IMG/VR virus record: IMGVR_UViG_3300023170_000009
Location: 62,001 to 126,000 of that record
DNA: 64,000 nucleotides
Direction: 5' to 3' (one strand)
From: a virus
Shown here: positions 40,598-49,712 of the stretch, in pieces
Layout: each line of letters begins with the position of its first letter
Position numbering within the stretch: position 1 is the first letter of the stretch
The notes under the pieces: generated by a model
What the model saw: the letters and a program-made list of their open reading frames with translations, nothing else
Told to the model about the DNA's origin: nothing
Databases searched by the model: none
Program-made: the position numbers and the translations under genes

Positions 40598-41944
40598 TTA
40601 TGCTGTCCTTATCCAAAGCTTAATGCTAGATACTGTTTCAGTAGTTGCCTGAATCGTGTCACCTGCATAAGTTCCACTATAGTAACCTGTATAAGTCCCA
40701 GTATAACTTCCTGAATAAGCAGATGTTCCAACGTAGTGGCCTGTATATGTTCCACTATAGTATCCTGTATAAGTTCCAGAATAAGTAGAAGTTCCTACGT
40801 AGTTGCCTGTGAAATATCCAGTGTAAGTGCCGGTGTAATAACCTGTATAAGTTTTAGGTCCTGTGTAATAACCTGTATATGTTCCACTATAGTATCCTGT
40901 ATATGTAGCATGTGCATATCCAGAGTAATAAAGAACATAGTTGCCTTGATAAGAACCAGAGTAAGATCCAGAATACCCAGAAGTACCAACATAGTTACCT
41001 TGATAAGAACCGGAATAGTTGCCTGAGTAGTTTCCAGAATATGTTTTGGAACCAACATAACCACCAACATAGTTACCTGCATAAGAACCGGAATAGTTTC
41101 CGGAATATGTTTTCGCACCTACGTAAGCACCTACATAAGAACCAGAATAATTACCTGTGTATGCTCCTACGTAGTTTTCAGATGCAACCTCTTGTCTTGT
41201 ATCATCAAACTGTGATCCCATCTGTACCCAAGTTCCACCAGACGTCGGCGCCGTTGCTTGAACTTTATATGTGCCTACGCCGGTATCAATAATTCTATTT
41301 CTAAAGTTAGGAACCATCTGCTCAATTTCTGCTGCTGTCATCTGTGTAATAGATGATCCATCTGTTTTAACAGAAGCTAAATCAGAGTTTGCAGATGATG
41401 TGGGTGCTGTTTTTTGCCAAAGATATGTGTTATTATTTCCGCCTTGTGCGGTATCTGTGATCGTATATCTAGAAGTCCAAGTACCACCTGTAGGGGCAGA
41501 TGGTTGCAACACATACTGTCCAACAGTATAATCAGATTCAGAAACCATATCAGACAATGCTTTATCTAAAATATCTGTATCAATGGCAGAATCAGACATT
41601 TGTTTTACACCTGAATCATAACCCGCAGGTCTTGCAGTAATACTTTCTGAGGCCGCAGATGTAACCTGTTTAAAGGTATATGTGTTACTACTTGTAGCTC
41701 CTGCTGTAGGATGTGAGCCTATCGAATCTTGTCTAATAGTATTTGTAAAAGTACCTATAGATGTACCAGAAGCACCATCAACATTTAATTCTCCTGTTCC
41801 TGTGCCATCTGTATCTGTAGCAAATTTGTTTGTTAAAACGTAAGAAAGATACTGTTGTATCTCTCCATCTGTCATTTCCTGCAATCCTGTAAAATTGCTT
41901 GATGTGATCGGTGTTCCCGATGCTTTAATTCTTAACGGCCTCAT
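40598..41944 (-). CDS. Fibre-like protein with Tyr-x-Gly repeat domain
   Basis: A 448-residue protein. The N-terminus RPLRIKASGTPITSSNFTGLQEMTDGEIQQYL and two further TQMTAAEIEQM/KQMSDSAIDTDIL type segments are the part usually found on marine phage fibres. From about 260 to 425 it is built of tandem Y-(S/T/V)-G-x-Y units (YSGNYSGSY, YTGYYSGTY), Tyr and Gly rich, and it ends VSSIKLWIRTA. The repeat would form a stiff beta structure exposed to the solvent. Upstream of the sigma70 promoter, downstream of the other fibre gene. Confidence 0.8.
   Translation of the reverse strand: MRPLRIKASGTPITSSNFTGLQEMTDGEIQQYLSYVLTNKFATDTDGTGTGELNVDGASGTSIGTFTNTIRQDSIGSHPTAGATSSNTYTFKQVTSAASESITARPAGYDSGVKQMSDSAIDTDILDKALSDMVSESDYTVGQYVLQPSAPTGGTWTSRYTITDTAQGGNNNTYLWQKTAPTSSANSDLASVKTDGSSITQMTAAEIEQMVPNFRNRIIDTGVGTYKVQATAPTSGGTWVQMGSQFDDTRQEVASENYVGAYTGNYSGSYVGAYVGAKTYSGNYSGSYAGNYVGGYVGSKTYSGNYSGNYSGSYQGNYVGTSGYSGSYSGSYQGNYVLYYSGYAHATYTGYYSGTYTGYYTGPKTYTGYYTGTYTGYFTGNYVGTSTYSGTYTGYYSGTYTGHYVGTSAYSGSYTGTYTGYYSGTYAGDTIQATTETVSSIKLWIRTA
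40660..41175 (-). repeat. Tandem Tyr-x-Gly coding repeats
   Basis: Degenerate tandem units of 12-24 bases, with plus-strand words such as CCTGTATA, CCAGAATA and ACGTAG recurring, encode Y-x-G-x-Y-x-G. Larger blocks of about 90 bases (for example around 40675-40790 and 40795-40905) are near copies, indicating expansion by duplication. Confidence 0.75.
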
Positions 41945-41954
41945 TCATTTTCCC

Positions 41955-42458
41955 CTAGTTTATTCTCGAACCTGAACTATCATAAACAATAATATCATCA
42001 ATGGTTACCCATTCTGTACCAGATATGGCTACACATTGTAGCTTTGCTCCGGGTGATAAATCTTTTGCTACTCCAACGCCAGCGCTGTTTATTTCATCTG
42101 CGCTCTGAGGATAAACCTTAATATTGACGCTTGCTGAGGTATTATTAATTACAGTAACAACCTTACCTGTAACGGCATCCGGGAGTATAACTCCCTGATT
42201 AGCAGTACCACCGGTAACTACATTAAAGCTGTCTGATAATGTAGTCGCATCATTTATATTTGACCCTGCTGCTGTAACTGCAGAAGCACTGAATGTTGTT
42301 TCGCCTGAAACGCTTAAATCGCCGGTAGCTACGACATTTCCGACATTGACATTGTCTCCGGATTCATATTTGTCGTTGTTAAGGTTGGTAAAGTTAGAAT
42401 CTACCTCATTGTTCGTTAAAGGGCTACCCTTAACCGATCTTAATGTAATTGTTGCCAT
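41955..42458 (-). CDS. Short tail fibre-like protein
   Basis: A 167-residue protein starting TITLRSVKGSPLTNNEVDSNFTNLNNDKYESGDNV, a common fibre N-terminus in marine myoviruses, followed by NVVATGDLSVSGETTFSAS, and a beta-rich end GKVVTVINNTSASVNIKVYPQSADEIN. Short for a fibre, so likely an accessory or adaptor segment. Transcribed after the 79-residue coiled-coil gene. Confidence 0.78.
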   Translation of the reverse strand: MATITLRSVKGSPLTNNEVDSNFTNLNNDKYESGDNVNVGNVVATGDLSVSGETTFSASAVTAAGSNINDATTLSDSFNVVTGGTANQGVILPDAVTGKVVTVINNTSASVNIKVYPQSADEINSAGVGVAKDLSPGAKLQCVAISGTEWVTIDDIIVYDSSGSRIN

Positions 42459-42469
42459 CTCTTTACCTT

Positions 42470-42709
42470 TTAGTTAATTTTAGAAATTATTCTTGATAAC
42501 AAAGCTTTTATCTCTGCTATATCATCCTTTAAGTTATTTATATCACCTACACAGCGTTCCAAAGTTTGCATATTCTGTTCAGCTATTCTTTTCTTTTCCT
42601 TATATGCCATCAATTTAGTTGTATTTGTAGACAATAAGGCTTTTGAATTAACGTCCCGAATATAATCTGCGTGCTCTGTTCTTAAGTGTGTAGTATTTAT
42701 ATTTGTCAT
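42470..42709 (-). CDS. Small coiled-coil protein
   Basis: A 79-residue protein. The ATG at 42709 follows the stop of the giant tail protein by 4 bases, with an AGG 11 bases upstream; a longer frame to 42787 would overlap that gene out of frame and is unlikely. The sequence is helical (KALLSTNTTKLMAYKEKKRIAEQNMQTLE, then INNLKDDIAEIKALLSRIISKIN). Function unknown; location suggests a fibre or baseplate accessory. Confidence 0.72.
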   Translation of the reverse strand: MTNINTTHLRTEHADYIRDVNSKALLSTNTTKLMAYKEKKRIAEQNMQTLERCVGDINNLKDDIAEIKALLSRIISKIN

Positions 42710-42713
42710 AATT

Positions 42714-45700
42714 TTAAGCCTGTAATGCAATAGCTCTAAGTTCTTTAATAGTAGGAACTTTTGCTGGTTGTGAGGATATTGGCACAATCTTCACTGCAAA
42801 CTCTTTATAAGAGGTGTAAGTAATAGTTGTTTGACTTGCCGTTGCTGTAGCATCTACCGAAGCACCTCCTCCAGAAATTGTTACTGTTACGGTACCGCCT
42901 GTATATCCTCTTCCAGGATTTACAATGTCTATGCCTGTTACTAAACCAGTTGCCGTATTAACATTAGCAACCGCTGTTGCTCCATAGCCATTCCCTGAGT
43001 GTTCTATTGTTACAGAAGGTTGTGAAGTGTACCCAACACCTGGTGTTGAAAGTGTTATACTATCAATAACATCTACATCATACTCAAACTTTAAGCTAGT
43101 TGGATTTAATCCGTAAGAATCACCCGGTGCTTTTTCAGGTATTGAATAAACATAATCCTGTTGAGCTCCTGTAACGTTACTATTCTCTCTAGCTAAATCG
43201 CCTTGGAGTTGTAAAGGTATCCAGTATGCATCTTCAAATAATTCACCACTATCCTGTCCGTTTAAGAACTTGCCATATACTTTTACATCTGTACCTGCTG
43301 GTAGAGAGTTGGATAGATACACATTTAGATCTTCTGCATCTTGTCCTTCATCCAATATAACCTTCCTAGTTATATATCTTGAACGAGCATCTCCACCGCT
43401 TCTTTGATCTTCATTGGTATAAACATCATCAATATCATTTTTAAATATTAATTGATTTAACTGTAAGGTATCAACTAATGGAGATACATTAGGATTGTTT
43501 GTGCTTAAAACTAATTTTACAGCAACATCTCTAGCATCTGCATTGTCTCCTTCAGAAGTGTAAATATTAGAAATAGATCTAACCATTCTTCTTTCTAAAA
43601 GTTCCTCTGTTCTTCCCAGCTCAAACGCTGTCCAATTGGAATCCTGTGTTCCTGCAGTATCTCTTAATTTGTAATATGCTTGTACAGATGTGCCAGGTGG
43701 CTCTACTATAGATTTGGAAAGAGCTAATGCATCAATATATCTACTGTCAATGCTTTCTATTTCATCATTGGTGATATCAGATGTTCCAAACCAAGGTCCG
43801 ATCATAATCTTATCTCCTGGTTCAAATGCTACGTCATTAGCCGCTCCACCGATATAACCTGTAAAGGAATTAATAGACCAAGTTTCCACCTCAAGATATT
43901 CTCTTAATGGATGAACTTGTATAATATCTCCATTAACCACGAATATATCTACGGTTGCATCTTGAGTAGCACCACCACCAGTAACGGTTGCTGTTAAATT
44001 GTCCCACCAAGCCACCGTTTCTGTTCCAGCGCTAATAACATTGACACCTGTCATCTCTCCTGTAACAGTATCAACTACCGCCTCAAGAGTAACTCCTTTA
44101 TTTGTACCATCAAAGACAGACTCTACAGTTATAGTAGGCGTGCTAGTATAACCGGCACCTGGACTTGTTACAGATGCCTTAACAGTATGTATCATATGGC
44201 GTGGTTGGATAGAATTATACTTGCTAGGGTCACTAAGTTTTATATAATCTCTTGTCGCATTTCTTATGTGCAGTTCTCTACCTGAACCAACTTCAAATGA
44301 ACACTTGTTAATTGCAAACATCATATCTAAAGACTGTTGAGGAGTCCAAGAAACATTATTGGCAGATGTAAACATAATACCATTATGAGGTTGTTTAGCA
44401 ATTCTTGTCTCTGTTCCTACTTGGAATTCTCCTAATTCTGAAATCCATATTTCCCAACCTGGGTTGTTGTTAGCGGGGATTGGAACAAAACAGTATTCTG
44501 TCTCGTTCAAAAGATAAACGGGCTTATTAAATCTAAACATCGACGGTACAAACTGTACTGCACCCCCCTCAGATTCTTCAGACGGTGTAATCTCCCAGTT
44601 GCTCATAGTGCAACTTCCCAATACCTTCTCGCCAGGAACACCATTGACAACTTCTCTTATTTGTAAAGTTACTTCTGCCCATTCATATGCTGGATCTGGG
44701 ACAGTTCTAAAATATAGTTGAACGTCCCGTAAGAATACGCCCCCAGATTCTCCGCTTACTCTAAATGTTTGTGCTAGAGGATCTTGATATCCCCAGCCCC
44801 AACCGCGTTCTCCACCACCAATCCATAGGTCGTCCCATATTCTAATCGATAGATCTGGAATAACAAAAGACCAAGGTGTTTGAGCAGGCGCCGGAGGAAT
44901 AACTGGCGGCTCTGGTGTGGCAGCTGGAGGTTCTGGTGTTGCTACCGGAGGCTCTGGTGTTGCTGGAGGAGGATCTGCAGGCCCTGCAGGTGGGGGAACA
45001 GGCTGTTGGGTTGTCTTATTGTGTGCAACCATTCCGTTCGCCACGTAATTGTGCGAGCCATCTGTTTCAAAGTTATATACTTTTACTGTCTGCAGTCCCA
45101 TCCATTGAATACTTGTAACTTCTTTTTCTGAAACTGTGCCATCAAGTTCAATAGAAATAATTCTATCACCAACTTCTAACTTACTAACTTCTAAATTGTA
45201 TTGTTCGTATACACCTATTTCTTTTGTTATGTCTGGATTAATAGATTTCCATCCATCTGTTGTCATAAATGGGTGACCGGGTGTTACACCACCAACGCCG
45301 TTAATTTGAAATATATCCTGCGGCGCTTCTGTGATATGGTGAACCTTAACTACAGTATTTACTGTATAGTGCTTACCTGCTAACCCACTTATACCTGCGA
45401 CTTTATCCCCCGCTTCAATCTCTTCAATAGGTTTGACGCCATTCTCTGCCATTAAAATTTCTGTTCCCGCAATAAAACATAGTGTGTGCGTTCTTGGAGG
45501 AGGATCAATTCTAGTCCAATCCAAATCTGGATCAAAGGTTGCTGGTTCAAAAATAACAGTTGTTACCGGCCAAGGTACATAATTCGGAATAGGAATAGGA
45601 TTAGGAATAATCTCAGGAGGAGGTAAAGGAACACCGCCACCCGCCACATATTCATATACTTTATCTGTTACTACTCTATCATCTGTAACCGTATTTTTTG

Positions 45701-48700
45701 TAACATTTACAGTTCTTGTAGAAACGATTGTGTTTTGTTTTGTCTGGGACATTCCAGAGCTTTGGAATGTTGCCTCACAAGACGTTGTCGTAAACCTATC
45801 TCTATTTAAACTATCGTCAGTAAACATCATAACCCTGACGCCTGTTTGGAAAACTCCTGCAGGTACCCTAAAGTATCCGTATAAAGAACCTACAGAATCC
45901 GTAACTAAAGAGCCACCTGGATTAGGATAAACCCAAGTTCTATCCGTACCCGGCAATGCCATTGTTGCGGGATCTTCTGCAGCAAATGTAGCATATTGTC
46001 CTGTATCTACAGACTGGCCTGATAACCTAATCGGTGTTTGCGGTTTAGGAACTCCTCCTTCTTTTAATCTTGCAGTGGCTCCACAATATTGTGAAACATT
46101 AACACCATCAAAGAAAGGATAAACTCTTGTGTTTGGTTTCATATTTTTCAAGTGGAAGTGAATTACTCTAGGCCTCATATAGCCCAAGATTGATGTATCT
46201 ACTACCATGTTTCCTAGAGAATAAGATTCTAAACCTCCTTCAGAAACATCTATTGTTGTTCCACTTCTTGTTTGATTTTGGCTAGTAGTGTATGTAATAA
46301 ATGAATCGGAACCGCCCGTTGCATTGTCAACCTGTCTTGTAATAGTTTCTCGGTCGGTCTCAACCTTTGTCATTGCTCCAACGTCCTCCCAGTCACCCCA
46401 TTGAGTACCGAAAGCGTCTTCCATCTTTTTCCAAGCATCATAATTTCCACTAAACTCTACGGAAACTTCTGGTGCAGTATCTGTGTCTACCCAGTTATCT
46501 ACTGAAGGAGACAAAGTACAGGTTCCTCTGTAATTAAACAGTAATTCAGAAACTAGGTTCTTAGGTTGGCTGGCAAACATATTAGCTGTCAATCTTGTTC
46601 CTTCATATGGAATTGTTGCCCAAAGTCCAGAATCTCCTGACTCCCAAGCCCAGGCTGTTTGTGCTGTGGTATTTGTCCAATCCATGTCTGCGTCTAAAGA
46701 TTCACTATAAAAATACGGACGCAAATGCTTCTTCTTAAAATCCATTGAGCAATGATAATCTGGATCTTCTACGGCTCCTACAGAGTGTCCTGTAAAATTA
46801 TCTACAAGTATGCCGTTTTTAAATCTATTTAATCCACTGTTAGCGTTTGTAATTTGTAAAGATTCTGCTGCCTTTTCTAGCAAAGTTAATGTAGTGTAAT
46901 ATTCTAGATTTTTAATTCTTTTCTCTAAAACACCAATATCTCTCATTGTAAAACGTCTATTGTCTGACTGTTTTACAACAATATCGTAATCGTATCTGTT
47001 TAATCTCTTAGCTGCCTTTGCCGACAAACATGGATATTGCGGCAAGTTAAAGGAAGCCAACTTCATGCTTGCTTCTGGGGTTTGTGGGAACTTGGGACTA
47101 GCAGAGTAAGCTGACTCAATTACTCTAAACTCGCCATGTTCATCTAAAACAATAATTGCGTTTCTGCCTAGATAGTATTCTAAATCTGTTGTAAACTGTT
47201 CTGTTGGAATAGGATTAGTTAACCCTGTATTGGGTCTAAAAATTATTTCTACTTCCGAAGGATTTAAAGGCGCGCCCGCAAGTGTTGATGTTGGCGTAAC
47301 AGTGCTTTGCATCATAGGCCTAAAATCAATACAGTCCCTAAGATCCATATTTCCAAAATACTTGGACTTATACAGTGGTATTTCTTCAGTTTTAATTCCA
47401 GTAGCTCCTGTATCATCTACGGGATAAGAATTAATACAGAAGAAAGATGCTGTACTATAAGAATGTGAGAAGTAATCAAATGTTACTTGTAAATAAGGAT
47501 ATGTTGAAAGATTTACAGACGCTGTTTTCTTTTTAACTAACTTTGCATGTCCATAAAAACTGTCCTTTTGTCCGTTGTCCATTGTAAATTGATTTGTAAC
47601 ATCTATAGGACTGCTAAAGTTTGAGTTGGCAGATGCATATACAGATTTAATTTGAAAACCATCTGCAACCCCTAGACTCCAAGGTCCACCGATTCCTTTA
47701 GGGTGGGCTGCAACGTTAAATGTTACAATTTTATCTGACTGTAAAGACTTAGATGCAGGAGTTCCATCAATATGTTGTAGATTTGCATATACTCGAACTT
47801 GGTTTGCTGATCCCGTTAAAACACCTAAATTAATTGTGATGTGCTTAGAGCTATTTAAAGTAAATGTTGCTCCAGATAAATCAATATGCTCACCTGCAGC
47901 ATAAGTAATACCACCGAGGATTACCTGTTCTCTAGCAACTGCTAAGAAATTGTCTTCAATCACAGTTTGTGTGAAACTTGAATATGGGAATGTGTCGTTT
48001 GGCAAATTATACTGTGAGCTACTAGAGCTAATATCTAGTTCTACGTTACCAGAACTATCTGCAGTTACATCAAACTCTCTACTGTAGATAAAGGAGTAAT
48101 CGTAACCACCGTTGTCTGTTGCCATGTTTTTAACAGCATTGTATGGAAGTTTCCATAACATTTTATTGAAAGAATTTTCTTTTAATACGGCGCTGTCAGG
48201 AGTACCATCTCCTGTTGTATCTTCTAAAATAAGATCTGCATAACCATCGGTTTGTGCGTGATCAAAATGCAAGCCTCTTACGGATGTAAAAGGGCCGTTG
48301 AGCATTTGAATATCATACAAATATATTCTATATTTTGCTGATGCTAAACCAGGTGTTCCTTCTTCTAAAGCTATATGTCTTACTCTTGCTTTACCTACTA
48401 CGCTTCCTGTGCTTGTTCCTGATGTAATAAACCCAGGTGCGGTGTCTAATAAATCTACTCTACCGCCACCATCGACATCAAACAATCCATAAACTTCATT
48501 TGCCAAAACATAATTGCCATATGCTGTTCCAATAGAAGCACCTTCAACATATTTGTATTCTGTTGATTTATTAATCTCTATTCTTTTTGTTTGCTCTAGT
48601 CTTCTAGGATACCCAGCAACAACAGCTTCACCCGCATCAATATTTACTAGGAGTTTTGTTGCATCTCCTCCTTCTGCAGATGTAAAGAATCCAGAATTTT

Positions 48701-49703
48701 CTCCGTCATTCAAGTGTTCTTGTACTGTAACTTTTAATCCTCTTACAACATAATCACCAGATTCGTTGTATGTTCTTTTTGCTAACTCTTTACCTAAAGC
48801 GTTAAAAGGATCAGTTTTTGTTTGTACTACAGTAGGCGAACCAAATTGGTATTGCCCATACTGTACAAAGTTTTCAGGCTGTATGATGCCTGTGTCTGCA
48901 CCCCTAACGTTAGTGGTGAAAGATGTTAAGCCTATAGTATATCTAAGTCTGTCTGCACCCGGTGCGTTTTCGTTATAAGATCCAGCTGCCGGATCTAACA
49001 GCGAGCTGTCTTCACCTGAGTTTATAATTTCTTCATATAAAGTAAATCCAACATTAATTAATTTATCTTCGTGAGAATATCTGTGAAGATAAGTTGATAT
49101 TTGGTTGGACTGTACAAAGGCACCGTTTATATAAATTAACCCGGGAGAAAGTGTTATTTTTCTTGATTTTCCGTAATAACTGTTTTCACTTACACCCGTT
49201 GAACTTCCAACCACCACTGTTGAATTATTTAAACTAGAGGTATTAGAATAAATGTCTAATACTTCTCCTGGTTGAAATACTTGATAAGTTCCTGTAGTGT
49301 CGCCTGATGTGTATCGAATATAAAACGTTTTTGTGTCAGGTGCTTCCGCCTGTGTGCCTGTTGCAACTTCTAGGACTTTGGCTTGTATACCTGTTGTTCT
49401 TCCTACAACAATAGCATTGACATATCCAGCAAGAGTTTCATCTGCTAAATCTATACCATTAATATCTGTATCATTAATTTTAATCCAATCAATATCCGCT
49501 AAATCTTCTTTACAACCAGAGACAATGGTACCTTCTCTTAAAACATAGGTTCCTAATTGAGAAACTTGGTTGCTCAATATACTTTGTAGCTGTGTTAGCT
49601 CTCTTGCCTGTACAGCAACACCTGGCTTAAAAAGAATCCTCTGAAACTTTTTACCTTCAGAGAAATCGTCGAAATATGGTGCTGAATTTAAATTAATTGC
49701 CAT
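42714..49703 (-). CDS. Giant baseplate/tail protein with N-terminal DUF4815 and internal HINT domain
   Basis: A 2329-residue protein. The start NLNSAPYFDDFSEGKKFQRILFKPG is the N-terminus of the DUF4815 virion family of cyanophages. Residues about 1360-1408 and 1563-1620 are Pro-rich (PEPP repeats on the C-side) and flank a HINT domain at 1409-1562: CFIAGTEI block A, TPGHPF block B, and SHNYVANGMVAHN block G. The next residue is Lys1563, not Cys/Ser/Thr. The C-terminal part has three copies of a G-Y-x3-P-T beta module shared with gp8 and the gp7-position protein. It follows gp8, where T4 has gp9/gp10; role in the baseplate is inferred. Confidence 0.9.
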   Translation of the reverse strand: MAINLNSAPYFDDFSEGKKFQRILFKPGVAVQARELTQLQSILSNQVSQLGTYVLREGTIVSGCKEDLADIDWIKINDTDINGIDLADETLAGYVNAIVVGRTTGIQAKVLEVATGTQAEAPDTKTFYIRYTSGDTTGTYQVFQPGEVLDIYSNTSSLNNSTVVVGSSTGVSENSYYGKSRKITLSPGLIYINGAFVQSNQISTYLHRYSHEDKLINVGFTLYEEIINSGEDSSLLDPAAGSYNENAPGADRLRYTIGLTSFTTNVRGADTGIIQPENFVQYGQYQFGSPTVVQTKTDPFNALGKELAKRTYNESGDYVVRGLKVTVQEHLNDGENSGFFTSAEGGDATKLLVNIDAGEAVVAGYPRRLEQTKRIEINKSTEYKYVEGASIGTAYGNYVLANEVYGLFDVDGGGRVDLLDTAPGFITSGTSTGSVVGKARVRHIALEEGTPGLASAKYRIYLYDIQMLNGPFTSVRGLHFDHAQTDGYADLILEDTTGDGTPDSAVLKENSFNKMLWKLPYNAVKNMATDNGGYDYSFIYSREFDVTADSSGNVELDISSSSSQYNLPNDTFPYSSFTQTVIEDNFLAVAREQVILGGITYAAGEHIDLSGATFTLNSSKHITINLGVLTGSANQVRVYANLQHIDGTPASKSLQSDKIVTFNVAAHPKGIGGPWSLGVADGFQIKSVYASANSNFSSPIDVTNQFTMDNGQKDSFYGHAKLVKKKTASVNLSTYPYLQVTFDYFSHSYSTASFFCINSYPVDDTGATGIKTEEIPLYKSKYFGNMDLRDCIDFRPMMQSTVTPTSTLAGAPLNPSEVEIIFRPNTGLTNPIPTEQFTTDLEYYLGRNAIIVLDEHGEFRVIESAYSASPKFPQTPEASMKLASFNLPQYPCLSAKAAKRLNRYDYDIVVKQSDNRRFTMRDIGVLEKRIKNLEYYTTLTLLEKAAESLQITNANSGLNRFKNGILVDNFTGHSVGAVEDPDYHCSMDFKKKHLRPYFYSESLDADMDWTNTTAQTAWAWESGDSGLWATIPYEGTRLTANMFASQPKNLVSELLFNYRGTCTLSPSVDNWVDTDTAPEVSVEFSGNYDAWKKMEDAFGTQWGDWEDVGAMTKVETDRETITRQVDNATGGSDSFITYTTSQNQTRSGTTIDVSEGGLESYSLGNMVVDTSILGYMRPRVIHFHLKNMKPNTRVYPFFDGVNVSQYCGATARLKEGGVPKPQTPIRLSGQSVDTGQYATFAAEDPATMALPGTDRTWVYPNPGGSLVTDSVGSLYGYFRVPAGVFQTGVRVMMFTDDSLNRDRFTTTSCEATFQSSGMSQTKQNTIVSTRTVNVTKNTVTDDRVVTDKVYEYVAGGGVPLPPPEIIPNPIPIPNYVPWPVTTVIFEPATFDPDLDWTRIDPPPRTHTLCFIAGTEILMAENGVKPIEEIEAGDKVAGISGLAGKHYTVNTVVKVHHITEAPQDIFQINGVGGVTPGHPFMTTDGWKSINPDITKEIGVYEQYNLEVSKLEVGDRIISIELDGTVSEKEVTSIQWMGLQTVKVYNFETDGSHNYVANGMVAHNKTTQQPVPPPAGPADPPPATPEPPVATPEPPAATPEPPVIPPAPAQTPWSFVIPDLSIRIWDDLWIGGGERGWGWGYQDPLAQTFRVSGESGGVFLRDVQLYFRTVPDPAYEWAEVTLQIREVVNGVPGEKVLGSCTMSNWEITPSEESEGGAVQFVPSMFRFNKPVYLLNETEYCFVPIPANNNPGWEIWISELGEFQVGTETRIAKQPHNGIMFTSANNVSWTPQQSLDMMFAINKCSFEVGSGRELHIRNATRDYIKLSDPSKYNSIQPRHMIHTVKASVTSPGAGYTSTPTITVESVFDGTNKGVTLEAVVDTVTGEMTGVNVISAGTETVAWWDNLTATVTGGGATQDATVDIFVVNGDIIQVHPLREYLEVETWSINSFTGYIGGAANDVAFEPGDKIMIGPWFGTSDITNDEIESIDSRYIDALALSKSIVEPPGTSVQAYYKLRDTAGTQDSNWTAFELGRTEELLERRMVRSISNIYTSEGDNADARDVAVKLVLSTNNPNVSPLVDTLQLNQLIFKNDIDDVYTNEDQRSGGDARSRYITRKVILDEGQDAEDLNVYLSNSLPAGTDVKVYGKFLNGQDSGELFEDAYWIPLQLQGDLARENSNVTGAQQDYVYSIPEKAPGDSYGLNPTSLKFEYDVDVIDSITLSTPGVGYTSQPSVTIEHSGNGYGATAVANVNTATGLVTGIDIVNPGRGYTGGTVTVTISGGGASVDATATASQTTITYTSYKEFAVKIVPISSQPAKVPTIKELRAIALQA
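45018..45479 (-). other. HINT (BIL-type) autoprocessing domain
   Basis: Codons 1409-1562 of the giant protein: begins with Cys, ends with His-Asn, 154 residues, no homing endonuclease. Lys at +1 fits bacterial-intein-like type A domains, which cleave more than splice. Pro-rich linkers on both sides suggest that cleavage would free an N-terminal part of about 1408 and a C-terminal part of about 767 residues. Confidence 0.88.
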
Positions 49704-49712
49704 TTATCGTTC

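Noticed and set aside
42694-42701. TATAAATA on the minus strand at the start of the 79-residue gene
   Set aside because: It lies after the ATG within the coding sequence and more than 200 bases from the next start.
45018-45479. A splicing intein
   Set aside because: The residue after the terminal His-Asn is Lys, not Cys, Ser or Thr, so standard splicing is unlikely; described as a HINT/BIL-type domain instead.
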